64,000 nt of DNA from Imbroritus primus (lineage in GTDB: Bacteria; Pseudomonadota; Gammaproteobacteria; Burkholderiales; Burkholderiaceae). The position numbers and the translations under genes were made by a program. The stretch is taken from positions 806,001-870,000 of the forward strand of contig AKCV02000015.1 in the NCBI GenBank assembly GCA_000272025.2. Direction: 5' to 3'. The notes beneath the pieces are model-generated. The model worked only from the letters and a program-made list of their open reading frames with translations, was not told where the DNA came from and did no database searches. Of this stretch, positions 1-9,025 are shown piece by piece. The number at the start of each line of letters is the position of its first letter. The stretch's first letter is position 1.

Positions 1-63
1 GAAGCCTCCGCGTACGTCACCGGCCAGACGCTGGCGGTGGATGGCGGCTTTACCGCCAAGTAA
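1..63 (+). CDS. Short-chain dehydrogenase/reductase, C-terminal fragment (cut by window edge)
   Basis: Only the last 20 codons and the TAA stop are inside the window. The tail reads EASAYVTGQTLAVDGGFTAK, the typical C-terminal end of classical SDR oxidoreductases, in which a VTG..L.VDGG segment closes the Rossmann fold. The substrate cannot be told from this fragment. The next gene, a zinc-dependent dehydrogenase 80 bases downstream on the same strand, suggests a shared sugar or polyol catabolic operon; that link is inference. Confidence 0.85.
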   Translation, partial: EASAYVTGQTLAVDGGFTAK

Positions 64-143
64 CGAGCCTCCGATGCGATCAGGCAACTGCCGCCCGTGT
101 AGTGCGGCGAATGACGAAAATTTTGATGTGAAGGATGAGTGCC

Positions 144-1148
144 ATGAAAGCACTGGTATATACGCAGCCAAACGAAGTGATGGTGCAGGAGCGCCCGTAT
201 CCCGAGGTGGCCGATGGCGAGGTGATTCTCAAGATCGACGCCGTGGGGATCTGCGGCTCCGATATGCATGCCTATCACGGGCACGATCCGCGTCGTAAAC
301 CCGGCCTTGTGCTGGGCCACGAGTTTGCCGGCACGATCGTCGAGAGCCGTGTGCCAGCGTTGGCCACGGGGCAGCGTGTCACGGGCAACCCGCTGATTAC
401 CTGCGGTCACTGCGAATTCTGTGTGCAGGGGCGGACCAATCTGTGTTCGAACCGCACGATGGTCGGCATGACGCGTCCGGGCGCGTTTGCCGAGTACATG
501 TCGATTCCCGCATCGTGCATCGTCGAAATTCCGGAAGACATGTCGGCGCTGCATGCTTCGCTCACCGAGCCGGCGGCAACGGCGCTGCATGCCATCAACC
601 TGTCGATGCGCGTACTGACGCGACCCTTGCCTGAGGCCCGCGTGCTGGTGATCGGCGGTGGCGCCATCGGGCTGCTGGCCGCGCTGCTGCTGAAATCGTA
701 TGGCTGCCGCCATATCGACATGGCAGAAGTGAATCCATTGCGCCGGGCCTCGGCCGAACTGCATGTCGGCTGCCGGACCTACAACCCGCTCGAAGAAGCC
801 GTCCGCGACAGCGCCTACGATTACGTGATCGATGCCGTCGGGTCCAAGGCGACGCGCAATGCCGCATTGGCCGGCGCCAAGCCGGGCAGCGTGGTAATGC
901 ATATCGGCCTGCAGGACTGGGCCAGCGAGATCGACATGCGCAAGCTGACGCTGGCGGAGATCACCTTGCTGGGCACCTACACCTACACGATCGCCGACCT
1001 GCGTGCTGCCGTCGTCGCATTGCATGAAGGCGCATTCGGGACGTTGGAATGGGTCGAGGAACGGCCGCTGACCGAGGGCGGAAAGGCATTCCAGGATTTG
1101 GATCAGGGCAGGACTGCATCAAGCAAAATCGTGCTGACTTCACCGTAA
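144..1148 (+). CDS. Zinc-dependent medium-chain alcohol/polyol dehydrogenase
   Basis: An MDR-family NAD(P)-dependent dehydrogenase of 334 residues. Catalytic zinc ligands are visible as Cys37 (in GICGSD) and His59-Glu60 (in LGHEFAG). The structural zinc lobe has Cys87, Cys90, Cys93 and Cys101. The Rossmann motif VIGGGAIGLLAA lies near residue 170. The family includes threonine, sorbitol, galactitol-phosphate and idonate dehydrogenases, and the substrate is not decided by these motifs. The ATG at 144 is preferred because AAGGA at 131-135 is spaced correctly for it; an in-frame ATG at 135 overlaps that ribosome site. SDR genes flank it on both sides, so a polyol or sugar-acid oxidation role is likely but inferred. 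Confidence 0.9.
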   Translation: MKALVYTQPNEVMVQERPYPEVADGEVILKIDAVGICGSDMHAYHGHDPRRKPGLVLGHEFAGTIVESRVPALATGQRVTGNPLITCGHCEFCVQGRTNLCSNRTMVGMTRPGAFAEYMSIPASCIVEIPEDMSALHASLTEPAATALHAINLSMRVLTRPLPEARVLVIGGGAIGLLAALLLKSYGCRHIDMAEVNPLRRASAELHVGCRTYNPLEEAVRDSAYDYVIDAVGSKATRNAALAGAKPGSVVMHIGLQDWASEIDMRKLTLAEITLLGTYTYTIADLRAAVVALHEGAFGTLEWVEERPLTEGGKAFQDLDQGRTASSKIVLTSP

Positions 1149-1160
1149 ATCCAACCGGAT

Positions 1161-1176
1161 CCGGCCATATGGCCGG
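1161..1176 (+). terminator. Possible weak terminator: short palindrome after the dehydrogenase gene
   Basis: The 16-base perfect palindrome CCGGCCATATGGCCGG begins 13 bases after the dehydrogenase stop codon. It can fold as a 6-bp GC stem with an ATAT loop. There is no clean T-run after it (TAGATCTT follows), so termination efficiency is doubtful. Confidence 0.35.
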
Positions 1177-1262
1177 TAGATCTTCGCGCTGTACCTCGAA
1201 GGCCGGGTAGGCGCGGCTTGCTGTAGAGCATCATCTCAAACGCTGTACTGAGGCCATTTGTG

Positions 1263-1294
1263 CGAGATTCCAGGATGCGGATCCTGGAATCTCG
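1263..1294. repeat. Perfect 14-bp inverted repeat with 4-base loop upstream of an SDR gene
   Basis: Arms at 1263-1276 and 1281-1294 are exact reverse complements (CGAGATTCCAGGAT with its complement) around the loop GCGG. No T-run follows, so it is not a standard intrinsic terminator. It sits in the 261-base gap between the zinc dehydrogenase and the SDR, about 115 bases before the SDR start. It could be an operator for a dimeric regulator, or an mRNA processing or stabilising hairpin. Confidence 0.6.
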
Positions 1295-1409
1295 GCGCAT
1301 AATATGCCATCGCCTTGGCATGTTGCATGGCCCGGCGTTCCTGCGCCACGCGGCATTGCCGTCGATGAACAGGTATTCCATATATTGATAATAATGGAGG
1401 AGTCAGGTG

Positions 1410-2177
1410 ATGGGTAAAGTGTGTCTTGTGACCGGTGGCACCACGGGAATCGGCCGGGCGACGGCGATTCTGGCGGCGCGCGCCGGCTACGCCGTGGCGC
1501 TGACGGGGCGCTCCGCAGCGAGCGAGCAGGCGCAGTCGGCCGTGCGCGAAATCGAGGCCGCAGGTGGCCGCGCCGTTGCGCTGTCGATGACGCTGTCGGA
1601 TCGCGCATCCATCGAGCAGGCATTCCTGGATGCCGAACGCACACTGGGTCCCATCGACGCCGTGGTCAACGCCGCCGGCACGATCAGCAAATCCGAAGTG
1701 GCGGAGCTGGACTTTGACGTGACGCTCGAATTGATGGCGAGCAATGTCGTTGGGCTGATGTATTGCTGTCGTGAAGCCGTGCGCCGCATGGCGGTATCGC
1801 GCGGCGGCAAGGGCGGGGCGATCGTCAATGTATCTTCCATGGCTGCTACCAACGGTGGCCGCGCGGCATCGTGCGCCTATGCCGCTTCCAAGGGCGCGGT
1901 CGATACCTTTACCGCCGGATTTGCCCGCGAGATCGCGGAGGATGGCGTGCGCGTCAATGCCGTGCGGCCGGGCATCATCGAAACCGCCATGACTGCCTAT
2001 CTCAAGGATCCGGAGCGCCGCAAGGAGTTGTCCGCCACGGTGCCGATGGGGCGTGTCGGGCAGCCGGAAGAAGTGGCCGAGCTGATTCTGTGGCTGCTGT
2101 CTGACCAGGCGTCATTCGTCACTGGCGCACACGTCAATGTCAGCGGCGGCGGCTACAAGATCGGCAGCGGCAAGTAA
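1410..2177 (+). CDS. Short-chain dehydrogenase/reductase (SDR family)
   Basis: A 255-residue classical SDR. The nucleotide-binding motif TGGTTGIG spans residues 8-15. The NAAG segment is present. The catalytic residues are the serine in VNVSS (142/143), Tyr157 and Lys161 in YAASK. The C-terminus VTGAHVNVSGGG is family-typical. It probably oxidises or reduces a sugar, polyol or ketoacyl substrate with NAD(P); which one is not visible. GGAGG at 1396-1400 fits the ATG at 1410; the codon before it is an in-frame GTG that could also start. It is separated from the upstream zinc dehydrogenase by a hairpin-containing gap, so it may have its own promoter. Confidence 0.9.
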   Translation: MGKVCLVTGGTTGIGRATAILAARAGYAVALTGRSAASEQAQSAVREIEAAGGRAVALSMTLSDRASIEQAFLDAERTLGPIDAVVNAAGTISKSEVAELDFDVTLELMASNVVGLMYCCREAVRRMAVSRGGKGGAIVNVSSMAATNGGRAASCAYAASKGAVDTFTAGFAREIAEDGVRVNAVRPGIIETAMTAYLKDPERRKELSATVPMGRVGQPEEVAELILWLLSDQASFVTGAHVNVSGGGYKIGSGK

Positions 2178-2216
2178 GGTTTGCGACGCGGCTGGCACAC
2201 GGTGGGCCAGGGGCGC

Positions 2217-2246
2217 CGGCTAGTACGGCTGCACGGCTAGTACGGC
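2217..2246. repeat. 13-bp direct repeat between convergent genes
   Basis: CGGCTAGTACGGC occurs at 2217-2229 and again at 2234-2246, a 17-base period, in the short gap between the SDR gene and convergent rlmJ. No T-run or long stem is associated with it. Function unknown; it may be simple slippage. Confidence 0.5.
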
Positions 2247-2259
2247 GGAAGAGGGGCTG

Positions 2260-3105
2260 TCACTCTTCCTGCCATTCAAGCTGGTACGACGCGCCGGCAT
2301 CCTGCGCCAGTGCCTCGCACAGCCACGGCATCACGGTCTCGAGCATGGGCCGCAGGGTCCACGGCGGATTGATGATGAACATGCCGCTACCGTGCAGGCC
2401 AAATCCATCTTCGCGCGGCGCTGCGACTGTCAGGGAGGCATGCAGCCACTGGCGCACACCGAGGGCTTTCAGTTGCTCCGGCAGGCGTTCCGAGGCGCGC
2501 CGCTGTACCTGCGGATACCACACGGCATAGGTGCCAGTGGCGAAACGCCGCAGGCCGTCACGCAAGGTGTCGAGCACGTGCGTGTAGTCTTCCTTGTCCT
2601 CGTATGAGGGATCGATCAGCACGATCGCGCGCCGGGGCGGGGGTGGTAGCAAGGCTTTCAATCCAGTGAAACCATCACCGGGATACACCATCACGCGCCG
2701 GCCCGCGCTACGGAAATTGTCGCGCAGGATCTCGATTTCGGTGGAGTGCATTTCGAACAGGCGCAGGCGGTCTGCGTCACGCAACAGCGAAAACGCCAGG
2801 TAGGGCGAGCCCGGGTAGATGCGCAACTGGCCGTCCGGATTCAGGGCGCGGATTTCGTCGAGGTAGGCCGTCATCGCCTCGGGCACATCGTTGCGCTGCC
2901 ACAGGCGGCCGATGCCGGTGTTGTATTCCGCATTCTTGCTTGCGAACGCGTCGTCGAGCGCATAGACCCCGGCGCCGGCGTGCGTGTCGATATACCAGTA
3001 CGGTTTGTCCTTGCGATTCAGGTACTGAAGCAGTTCCACGGTCAGGAAATGCTTGAGGACGTCGGCGTGATTGCCGGCGTGAAAGCCGTGGCGATAACTG
3101 AGCAT
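2260..3105 (-). CDS. rlmJ: 23S rRNA (adenine-2030-N6)-methyltransferase RlmJ
   Basis: RlmJ methylates A2030 of 23S rRNA using S-adenosylmethionine. The N-terminus MLSYRHGFHAGNHADVLKH is characteristic of the family. The catalytic DPSY motif at residues 165-168 corresponds to the DPPY-type motif of N6-adenine methyltransferases. Predicted length is 281 residues, close to the usual 280. The open frame continues upstream to 3549, but that part is unrelated low-complexity sequence lying over the divergent gene, so the start was set at 3105. No strong ribosome site is visible there. The gene is divergent from the mnmC-like gene, with about 146 bases between starts. Confidence 0.93.
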   Translation of the reverse strand: MLSYRHGFHAGNHADVLKHFLTVELLQYLNRKDKPYWYIDTHAGAGVYALDDAFASKNAEYNTGIGRLWQRNDVPEAMTAYLDEIRALNPDGQLRIYPGSPYLAFSLLRDADRLRLFEMHSTEIEILRDNFRSAGRRVMVYPGDGFTGLKALLPPPPRRAIVLIDPSYEDKEDYTHVLDTLRDGLRRFATGTYAVWYPQVQRRASERLPEQLKALGVRQWLHASLTVAAPREDGFGLHGSGMFIINPPWTLRPMLETVMPWLCEALAQDAGASYQLEWQEE

Positions 3106-3251
3106 GCAGAGCGGAACGAAATAAGCAGCGGGGAACGTGAAATGCGCAACGGCATGTTTGGCACGCCATCGGGTATGAGTCGGGCGAGCACTGGTATCCG
3201 TCGATGTGCGCGGATAGCGTATCCTACCACTCCGTTGCGCGGCGGACCGCC

Positions 3252-5135
3252 ATGCCGCATGTTCTCTCCATCCAGCCCACCAGTTTGATGTCCGACAGAT
3301 CTTCCCGTGTTGCCCCGTTCCTGCGCACGCTTGCATGCGCGTGGCGGACGCATGTGCATGCCGCTGCCCTGTATGTCGGCCAGGCGGCGCTCCCGGCATT
3401 GTTGGCGGCGTGGCAGGCGTGGCGCGACAGCCCCGCACCGCGCGGCCGTCTTCATTTGGTGTGGGTGGCGCGGCCCGATGAGCAGCGTACTGCGCTGGCG
3501 GCATGCGCGCATCCGCTGGCGACGCAGTTGCATCTTCCAGAGGCTGCAAATGTGCCCGGGCTGCTGCGCTTCGAGGCCGAAAAAGAAGTCGTGATCACAC
3601 TGGCAGTGGGTGAGCCGCAGTGCGTGGTCGAGCGACTCGCGGGCGGATTCGACGGCCTGTGGGTGGCGCCACAGCATTCCGGTATCGAACTGATACGCGC
3701 GGCAGGCCGTCTGATGCGCGAGGGTGGATCTCTCGTGGCAACGTTGACCGATCAGGCCATGCTGCAAGGGCTGCGGCGCGCGGGGTTTACCGTTGCCGCC
3801 CCGGAGCAGGCGAGCGTGGGGCATGCCATCGAGGCAACCTTCCAGCCACGCTGGCGGGAGCGCCGCCAGCCGCCGCCGGTGGCCGGCCAGTGGGCACGCA
3901 GGCAGGCCGTGGTCATCGGCGCCGGATTGGCCGGATGTGCCGTCGCCCACCGGCTGGCAGCCCGCGGCTGGCAGGTAACGGTGCTCGAACGCGAGGGCGG
4001 CCCGGCCCGGCTGACTTCGGCACACCATGCTGCGGCGTTGCACCCCCATGTCTCGCCGGATGACAGCCATCTGTCGCGCCTGACGCGTGCCGGCCATCAC
4101 TATGCACTGGCGCACTGGGCCGCGTTGTCGGCGGCCGGGCATGCTGTCGGCTGGCATGCGAGCGGCCTCCTGCAGGCCGCCATGTCGGAAGAAGAGGCTG
4201 CCTTGCAGCGACGCACCGTGGAGCAGCTCGGCTTTCCCCCGGAAATCGTACGCTGGGTCACGCCGCACGAGGCGCAGGATGCCTGCGGCGCCGAGGTTAC
4301 CTACGGCGGGTGGTGGTTTGGCCTGGGCGGCTGGGTAGCGCCGCCGGCGGTGTGTGTTTCGCAATTGGCCGATGCCGCTCCGAATGTGACCACACGGTGG
4401 AATTGCCATGTCGCCAGCCTCCGGCGCGTCGAGGATGCCTGGCAGTTGCACGGGCCGGCGGGGGAACTGCTGGCCAGCGTACCCGTGGTGATTCTGGCCA
4501 ACGGCGGAGCCGCGCTGGAGCTGCTCCCGCGCGTAGCCATGACACTATCACCGATGGCTGGCCGCCTCACAGATATCCCCGCCGCCCTCATCGGCGGCAA
4601 TCCCGCATCCGCCGGTTGGCCGAGGGCCGTCGTGTCTGGCAACGGCTATGTATTGCCGGCCGATGCCCGGGGCGTCCGCATCGGCTCGACTTATGAAACG
4701 CCTCCACAAGTGCTCTCGCCGGCGGAGGCGCATGCGGAGAACCTGACACGTATTGCAGCGCTGTTGCCGGCATGGCGCGCGCGACTGATGGCACTGGATC
4801 CCGCGGCCCTGGATGGGTATTGCGGTGTGCGGTGGGTGACACATAACCGGCTGCCACACATCGGTTCTCTCGCCGACGAAGCGGTGGCGCTGGCGCAAGC
4901 CGAGCGCTTGCGTGGCGCGCATCTGGCCGACCTGCCGCGCCTGCCTGGGCTGTACGGCCTGTTGGGTCTGGCCTCGCGTGGCCTGACATGGGCAGCGCTG
5001 GGCGGCGAACTGCTGGCCAGCCAGATCGAAGGCGAGCCGTGGCCAATCGAACGTGATCTGGCCGGGGCCGTCGACCCCGCGCGCGAGTTATTGCATCGCC
5101 TGCGCCACGGGTTGCCGCAAGGGTTGTCGCATTGA
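3252..5135 (+). CDS. mnmC: MnmC-type FAD-dependent tRNA-modification oxidoreductase with degenerate methyltransferase half
   Basis: About 627 residues with the MnmC architecture. The C-terminal part is a DAO-type FAD oxidoreductase that converts cmnm5(s2)U34 to nm5(s2)U34 in tRNA. Its dinucleotide motif VVIGAGLAGCAVA begins near residue 220, and there is a C-terminal GLLGLASRGLTWA segment. The first 200 residues align in position with the SAM-methyltransferase domain, but no glycine-rich SAM motif is seen, and the usual DGF.P..NP.MW motif is replaced by DGLWVAPQHSG near residue 134. The methyltransferase half is therefore probably inactive. The start is uncertain: ATG 3252 was chosen, with 3204 and 3288 as alternatives, and no strong ribosome site distinguishes them. 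Confidence 0.82.
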   Translation: MPHVLSIQPTSLMSDRSSRVAPFLRTLACAWRTHVHAAALYVGQAALPALLAAWQAWRDSPAPRGRLHLVWVARPDEQRTALAACAHPLATQLHLPEAANVPGLLRFEAEKEVVITLAVGEPQCVVERLAGGFDGLWVAPQHSGIELIRAAGRLMREGGSLVATLTDQAMLQGLRRAGFTVAAPEQASVGHAIEATFQPRWRERRQPPPVAGQWARRQAVVIGAGLAGCAVAHRLAARGWQVTVLEREGGPARLTSAHHAAALHPHVSPDDSHLSRLTRAGHHYALAHWAALSAAGHAVGWHASGLLQAAMSEEEAALQRRTVEQLGFPPEIVRWVTPHEAQDACGAEVTYGGWWFGLGGWVAPPAVCVSQLADAAPNVTTRWNCHVASLRRVEDAWQLHGPAGELLASVPVVILANGGAALELLPRVAMTLSPMAGRLTDIPAALIGGNPASAGWPRAVVSGNGYVLPADARGVRIGSTYETPPQVLSPAEAHAENLTRIAALLPAWRARLMALDPAALDGYCGVRWVTHNRLPHIGSLADEAVALAQAERLRGAHLADLPRLPGLYGLLGLASRGLTWAALGGELLASQIEGEPWPIERDLAGAVDPARELLHRLRHGLPQGLSH

Positions 5136-5254
5136 CGGTTCGCGCCGCAGGCGCGCGCATCTGTACGATGCAGTACGCTGCTGCCGGCTGGTGTGCCAAT
5201 ACCATTCCAGGTGTCGCAAAACGATGCGCAAAACGCCGAAAGCGAAACTTTCCG

Positions 5255-5263
5255 TGCGATAAT
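5255..5263 (+). promoter_or_regulatory. Possible extended -10 promoter for tig
   Basis: TGCGATAAT matches an extended -10 element (TGn followed by a hexamer close to TATAAT), 116 bases before the trigger factor start. No good -35 hexamer lies at the right distance, which is tolerated at extended -10 promoters. This is a pattern match only. Confidence 0.35.
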
Positions 5264-5378
5264 GCGCGTTTTCCGTCCGCTGGGCCCAAGGCTCCGGGCA
5301 TGGCGCGCAGTCCGGTGCAATCTGGCGCAATCCGGTCGCCTACCGAATACAAATCATTGAGTGAATTGGAAAACCACC

Positions 5379-6740
5379 ATGGCAACTGTCATTGAAAATC
5401 TGGGCAAACTCGAACGCAAGGTCACGCTGGCTGTGCCGCAGGCCGAAGTCGAGCAGGAAAAGCAGCAGCGTCTCGTCAAGTTGTCGAAGACCGTGAAGAT
5501 GTCGGGCTTCCGCCCGGGCAAGGTGCCCATGAAAATGGTCGAGAAGCAGTACGGCCAGCAAGTCGAGATGGAAGTCCGGTTCGACAAGGCTGCCCGTCTG
5601 TTCTTCGACATCACCAAGGAACAGGATGTGAAGGTGGCTGGCCAGCCGCGCTTCGAAGTCAAGACTGAAGGCGTGGCCGACGGCGAGGTCGCGTTCGATG
5701 CCACCTTCGAGGTGTATCCGGAAGTGAAGATCGGTGATCTGTCGGGCGCTGAGCTGGTGCGCACCAAGACGGACATCACCGATGCAGAAGTCGAGAAGAC
5801 CGTCGACATCCTGCGCAAGCAGCGCGTGCATTACCACCCGCGCGGTGAAAAGGGCGAGCACGGCGACGGTGACGGCGACGTGGTGGCCAAGAACGGCGAC
5901 CGTATCACTGCCGATTTCGTCGGCACCATCGACGGCGTGGAATTCGCCGGCGGCAAGGCCGAGGATTTTGCTTTCGTGCTCGGCGAAGGCCGCATGCTGT
6001 CGGAATTCGAAGCCGCTGCCGTTGGACTGAAGGTGGGCGAGAGCAAGACGTTCCCGCTGACCTTCCCCGAGGATTACCACGGCAAGGAAGTGGCCGGCAA
6101 GACCGCCGAATTCAAGATCACCGTGAAGCAGATCGAGTGGCCGCACCTGCCGGAAGTGAACGAGGCATTTGCTACGTCGCTGGGCATTCCTGGCGGCAGC
6201 CTGGAGAAAATGCGTTCCGACATTCGCGACAACCTCGAGCGCGAAGTCAAGCGTCGCACGCACGCCATGCTGAAGGACCAGGTCATGGAAGCGCTGCTGA
6301 AGGCCAGCGAGCTGGATGTGCCCAAGGCACTGGTCGAGCAGGACCAGGAGCGCCTGGTGGAAATGGCCCGCCGGGACCTCGAGCAGCGCGGCATGCCGAA
6401 CGCCAAGAATATGCCCATCCCGGCCGAGATGTTCGCCCAGCAAGCCGAGCGCCGCGTCAAGCTCGGCCTGATTCTGGCCGAGATCGTCAAGGCCAACGGC
6501 CTGGAAGCGAAGCCGGAGCAGATCAAGGCAGAGATCGAAGATTTTGCGAAGAGCTACGAAGATCCCAAGGAAGTGATGCGCTGGTACTACGGCGACCAGC
6601 AGCGCCTGGCGGAAATGGAAGCCTACGTGCTCGAAAACAACGTGGTAAATTTCGTATGCGGGAAAGCCAAGGTGACCGAGAAGGCCGTGTCCTTCGAGGA
6701 ACTGACCGCTGCCAATGAAGGCAACGGCCAGGCAGCCTAA
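5379..6740 (+). CDS. tig: Trigger factor, ribosome-associated chaperone and prolyl isomerase
   Basis: Trigger factor binds the ribosome exit tunnel and folds nascent chains. The 453-residue protein has the N-terminal ribosome-binding domain, with FRPGKVP near residues 46-52 matching the family signature loop. A central FKBP-type isomerase domain (residues about 165-250, [14 protein letters not shown]) and a C-terminal helical chaperone domain containing SYEDPKEV follow. Just before the FKBP domain there is an unusual His/Asp/Gly-rich insertion (about residues 149-171, [17 protein letters not shown]). The start at ATG 5379 gives the conserved [15 protein letters not shown]-terminus. It heads the tig-clpP-clpX-lon cluster; clpP follows after 48 bases. 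Confidence 0.98.
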   Translation: MATVIENLGKLERKVTLAVPQAEVEQEKQQRLVKLSKTVKMSGFRPGKVPMKMVEKQYGQQVEMEVRFDKAARLFFDITKEQDVKVAGQPRFEVKTEGVADGEVAFDATFEVYPEVKIGDLSGAELVRTKTDITDAEVEKTVDILRKQRVHYHPRGEKGEHGDGDGDVVAKNGDRITADFVGTIDGVEFAGGKAEDFAFVLGEGRMLSEFEAAAVGLKVGESKTFPLTFPEDYHGKEVAGKTAEFKITVKQIEWPHLPEVNEAFATSLGIPGGSLEKMRSDIRDNLEREVKRRTHAMLKDQVMEALLKASELDVPKALVEQDQERLVEMARRDLEQRGMPNAKNMPIPAEMFAQQAERRVKLGLILAEIVKANGLEAKPEQIKAEIEDFAKSYEDPKEVMRWYYGDQQRLAEMEAYVLENNVVNFVCGKAKVTEKAVSFEELTAANEGNGQAA

Positions 6741-6788
6741 GTTGGCAACCCAGCCGGCTTTTTGCGCACGATACTCAGGAGAGTTTGC

Positions 6789-7442
6789 ATGACCCGTAAC
6801 GATCTGCTGGACCGTATGGTCACGACCCAGGCTTCCGCGCTCGATACGCAGGGACTTGGACTGGTGCCGATGGTCGTGGAGCAGTCCGGCCGTGGGGAGC
6901 GTGCATTCGACATCTACTCGCGCCTTTTGAAGGAGCGAGTAGTGTTTCTGGTCGGCGAAGTGAACGACCAGACCGCCAACCTCGTGGTTGCCCAGCTGCT
7001 GTTCCTGGAAAGCGAGAATCCGGACAAGGACATCTCGCTGTACATCAATTCTCCGGGTGGCTCCGTGTCCGCCGGCCTGGCGATCTATGACACGATGCAG
7101 TTCATCAAGCCCGACGTGTCCACGCTGTGCATGGGCATGGCCGCCAGCATGGGTGCGTTCCTGCTGGCCGCGGGTGCGAAGGGCAAGCGCTTTGCGCTGC
7201 CGAACTCGCGCATCATGATCCACCAGCCGCTCGGTGGCGCGCGCGGCCAGGCTTCCGATATCGAAATCCAGGCGCGCGAGATCCTCTACCTGCGCGAACG
7301 CCTGAACCAGATCCTGTCGGACGTGACCGGCCAACCAGTCGAGAAGATCGCCCGCGACACCGATCGGGACAATTTCATGAGCGCCGACCAGGCCGTGGAG
7401 TATGGTCTGATCGACAAGGCCATCGGCAAGCGCGCCAACTGA
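6789..7442 (+). CDS. clpP: ATP-dependent Clp protease proteolytic subunit
   Basis: ClpP is the tetradecameric serine protease that degrades substrates delivered by ClpX or ClpA. The catalytic triad is visible with family spacing: Ser120 in GMAASMGAF, His145 in MIHQPLGG and Asp194 in TDRDNFM. Length is 217 residues including a short propeptide. The ATG at 6789 follows AGGAGAG at 6777-6783. Two hairpins, the second a likely terminator, lie between clpP and clpX, so the two may be only partly co-transcribed. Confidence 0.98.
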   Translation: MTRNDLLDRMVTTQASALDTQGLGLVPMVVEQSGRGERAFDIYSRLLKERVVFLVGEVNDQTANLVVAQLLFLESENPDKDISLYINSPGGSVSAGLAIYDTMQFIKPDVSTLCMGMAASMGAFLLAAGAKGKRFALPNSRIMIHQPLGGARGQASDIEIQAREILYLRERLNQILSDVTGQPVEKIARDTDRDNFMSADQAVEYGLIDKAIGKRAN

Positions 7443-7489
7443 CGCATCATCCGGATGCCGCGCTGGCGACGGCGTGGCATCCGGGCGGA

Positions 7490-7531
7490 ACCGGGCGCGG
7501 AAACCGATTTCCGGTGCCGCGCCCGGTTTTT
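7490..7531 (+). terminator. Rho-independent terminator between clpP and clpX
   Basis: An 11-bp perfect GC-rich stem (ACCGGGCGCGG at 7490-7500 with its complement at 7517-7527) encloses a 16-base loop and is followed by TTTTT. A second, upstream 9-bp hairpin (CCGGATGCC at 7451-7459 pairing with 7476-7484) has no T-run. Together they probably attenuate read-through from clpP into clpX. Confidence 0.65.
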
Positions 7532-7585
7532 CGCCCGGGTTCCCGAATTGGCGTATGATGCAATTACAACTTCTGAATCACTCCT

Positions 7586-8860
7586 ATGGCGGATAAAAAA
7601 GGCTCCAATAGCGAAAAGCTGCTGTATTGCTCCTTTTGCGGCAAGAGCCAGCACGAGGTCAAGAAGCTGATCGCCGGCCCGTCGGTCTTTATTTGCGACG
7701 AGTGCATCGACCTGTGCAACGAGATCATCCGCGATGAAGCGGCGCTGTCTGACAAGGATGCGTCCGGCGCGGCCAAATCCGACCTGCCCACGCCGCATGA
7801 AATCCGGCAGAGCCTCGACCAGTATGTGATCGGCCAGGATGCTGCCAAGAAGATTCTGGCCGTGGCGGTGTACAACCACTACAAGCGTCTGAAGCACTTG
7901 GGCCGCAAGGACGACGTCGAGCTTTCCAAGAGCAACATCCTGCTGATCGGCCCGACCGGTTCCGGCAAGACGCTGCTCGCCCAGACACTCGCACGTTTGC
8001 TCAACGTCCCGTTCGTGATCGCCGATGCGACCACCCTGACCGAAGCCGGCTATGTCGGCGAGGACGTCGAGAACATCATCCAGAAGCTGCTGCAGAACTG
8101 CAACTACGAAGTCGAGAAGGCGCAGCGCGGCATCGTCTATATCGACGAGATCGACAAGATCTCGCGCAAGTCCGACAACCCGTCCATCACTCGCGACGTG
8201 TCGGGCGAGGGCGTGCAGCAGGCACTGCTGAAGCTGGTCGAGGGCACCATGGCCTCGGTACCGCCGCAAGGCGGCCGCAAGCATCCCAACCAGGATTTCC
8301 TGCAGGTCGATACGACCAATATCCTCTTCATCTGCGGCGGTGCGTTCGATGGCCTGGAAAAGGTCATCATGCAGCGTTCGGACAAGACTGGTATCGGTTT
8401 TGGCGCGGAAGTGCAGAGCAAGGAAGAGCGCGAGGCCAGCGAGGTATTACCGCAGGTCGAGCCCGAAGACCTGATCAAGTTCGGCCTGATTCCCGAGCTG
8501 ATCGGCCGCCTGCCGGTGGTCGCCACGCTCGCCAAGCTGGATGAGGCCGCTCTGGTGCAGATCCTGGTCGAGCCGAAGAATGCCCTGATCAAGCAGTACC
8601 AGAAACTGCTGGCGATGGAAAATGTCGAACTGGAAATCCGTCCCGCGGCGCTCTCGGCGATTGCCCGCAAGGCCATCAAGCGCAAGACCGGCGCGCGGGG
8701 GCTGCGTTCGATCATCGAACAGGCGTTGATGGATGTGATGTATGACCTGCCTAGCTACAAGGGTGTGAAGAAGGTTGTCATCGAGGAAACGACGATCAGC
8801 GGGGATGGAAAGCCGTTGCTCGTCTACGAGGAGCAGCCGAAGGTGGCCGGTTCCAACTGA
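7586..8860 (+). CDS. clpX: ATP-dependent Clp protease ATP-binding subunit ClpX
   Basis: ClpX is the AAA+ unfoldase that feeds tagged substrates to ClpP. Of its 424 residues, the N-terminal zinc-binding domain has Cys15, Cys18, Cys37 and Cys40. Walker A GPTGSGKT is at 122-129 and Walker B with IVYIDEIDK follows. The RKH pore motif is present in GGRKHPNQ. The C-terminal arginine-rich segment [12 protein letters not shown] contains sensor 2. It lies downstream of clpP and is followed by a strong terminator, so it ends its transcription unit before lon. Confidence 0.98.
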   Translation: MADKKGSNSEKLLYCSFCGKSQHEVKKLIAGPSVFICDECIDLCNEIIRDEAALSDKDASGAAKSDLPTPHEIRQSLDQYVIGQDAAKKILAVAVYNHYKRLKHLGRKDDVELSKSNILLIGPTGSGKTLLAQTLARLLNVPFVIADATTLTEAGYVGEDVENIIQKLLQNCNYEVEKAQRGIVYIDEIDKISRKSDNPSITRDVSGEGVQQALLKLVEGTMASVPPQGGRKHPNQDFLQVDTTNILFICGGAFDGLEKVIMQRSDKTGIGFGAEVQSKEEREASEVLPQVEPEDLIKFGLIPELIGRLPVVATLAKLDEAALVQILVEPKNALIKQYQKLLAMENVELEIRPAALSAIARKAIKRKTGARGLRSIIEQALMDVMYDLPSYKGVKKVVIEETTISGDGKPLLVYEEQPKVAGSN

Positions 8861-8882
8861 CACGTGACGGAAAATGTTGTTC

Positions 8883-8918
8883 AAAAAGCCGTTCGTGTCG
8901 CTGCGAGCGGCTTTTTTT
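8883..8918 (+). terminator. Rho-independent terminator after clpX
   Basis: The stem AAAAAGCCG(TTCG) pairs with (CGAG)CGGCTTTTT, 13 bp with one G-U pair, followed by a T7 run at 8912-8918. It begins 22 bases after the clpX stop codon. Confidence 0.88.
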
Positions 8919-9025
8919 CTTGAAAATCAGTTTTTTTGTGGTGGTGTCGGGTACGTGTTCTGCGTGGGCTCTTGCAAAAGGCCGCCGCAGCCCAATTTAG
9001 CCTGTAATTGACTGACTGGGGATAA

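Noticed and set aside
5340..7334. 664-codon minus-strand open frame covering tig and part of clpP
   Set aside because: It lies wholly antisense to two unmistakable genes. Its translation has no recognisable domain, and long antisense frames are expected in GC-rich DNA.
8919..8925. CTTGAAA, an exact match to a heat-shock sigma-32 -35 element before lon
   Set aside because: No matching CCCCAT-type -10 element lies at the required distance, and the match overlaps the tail of the clpX terminator.
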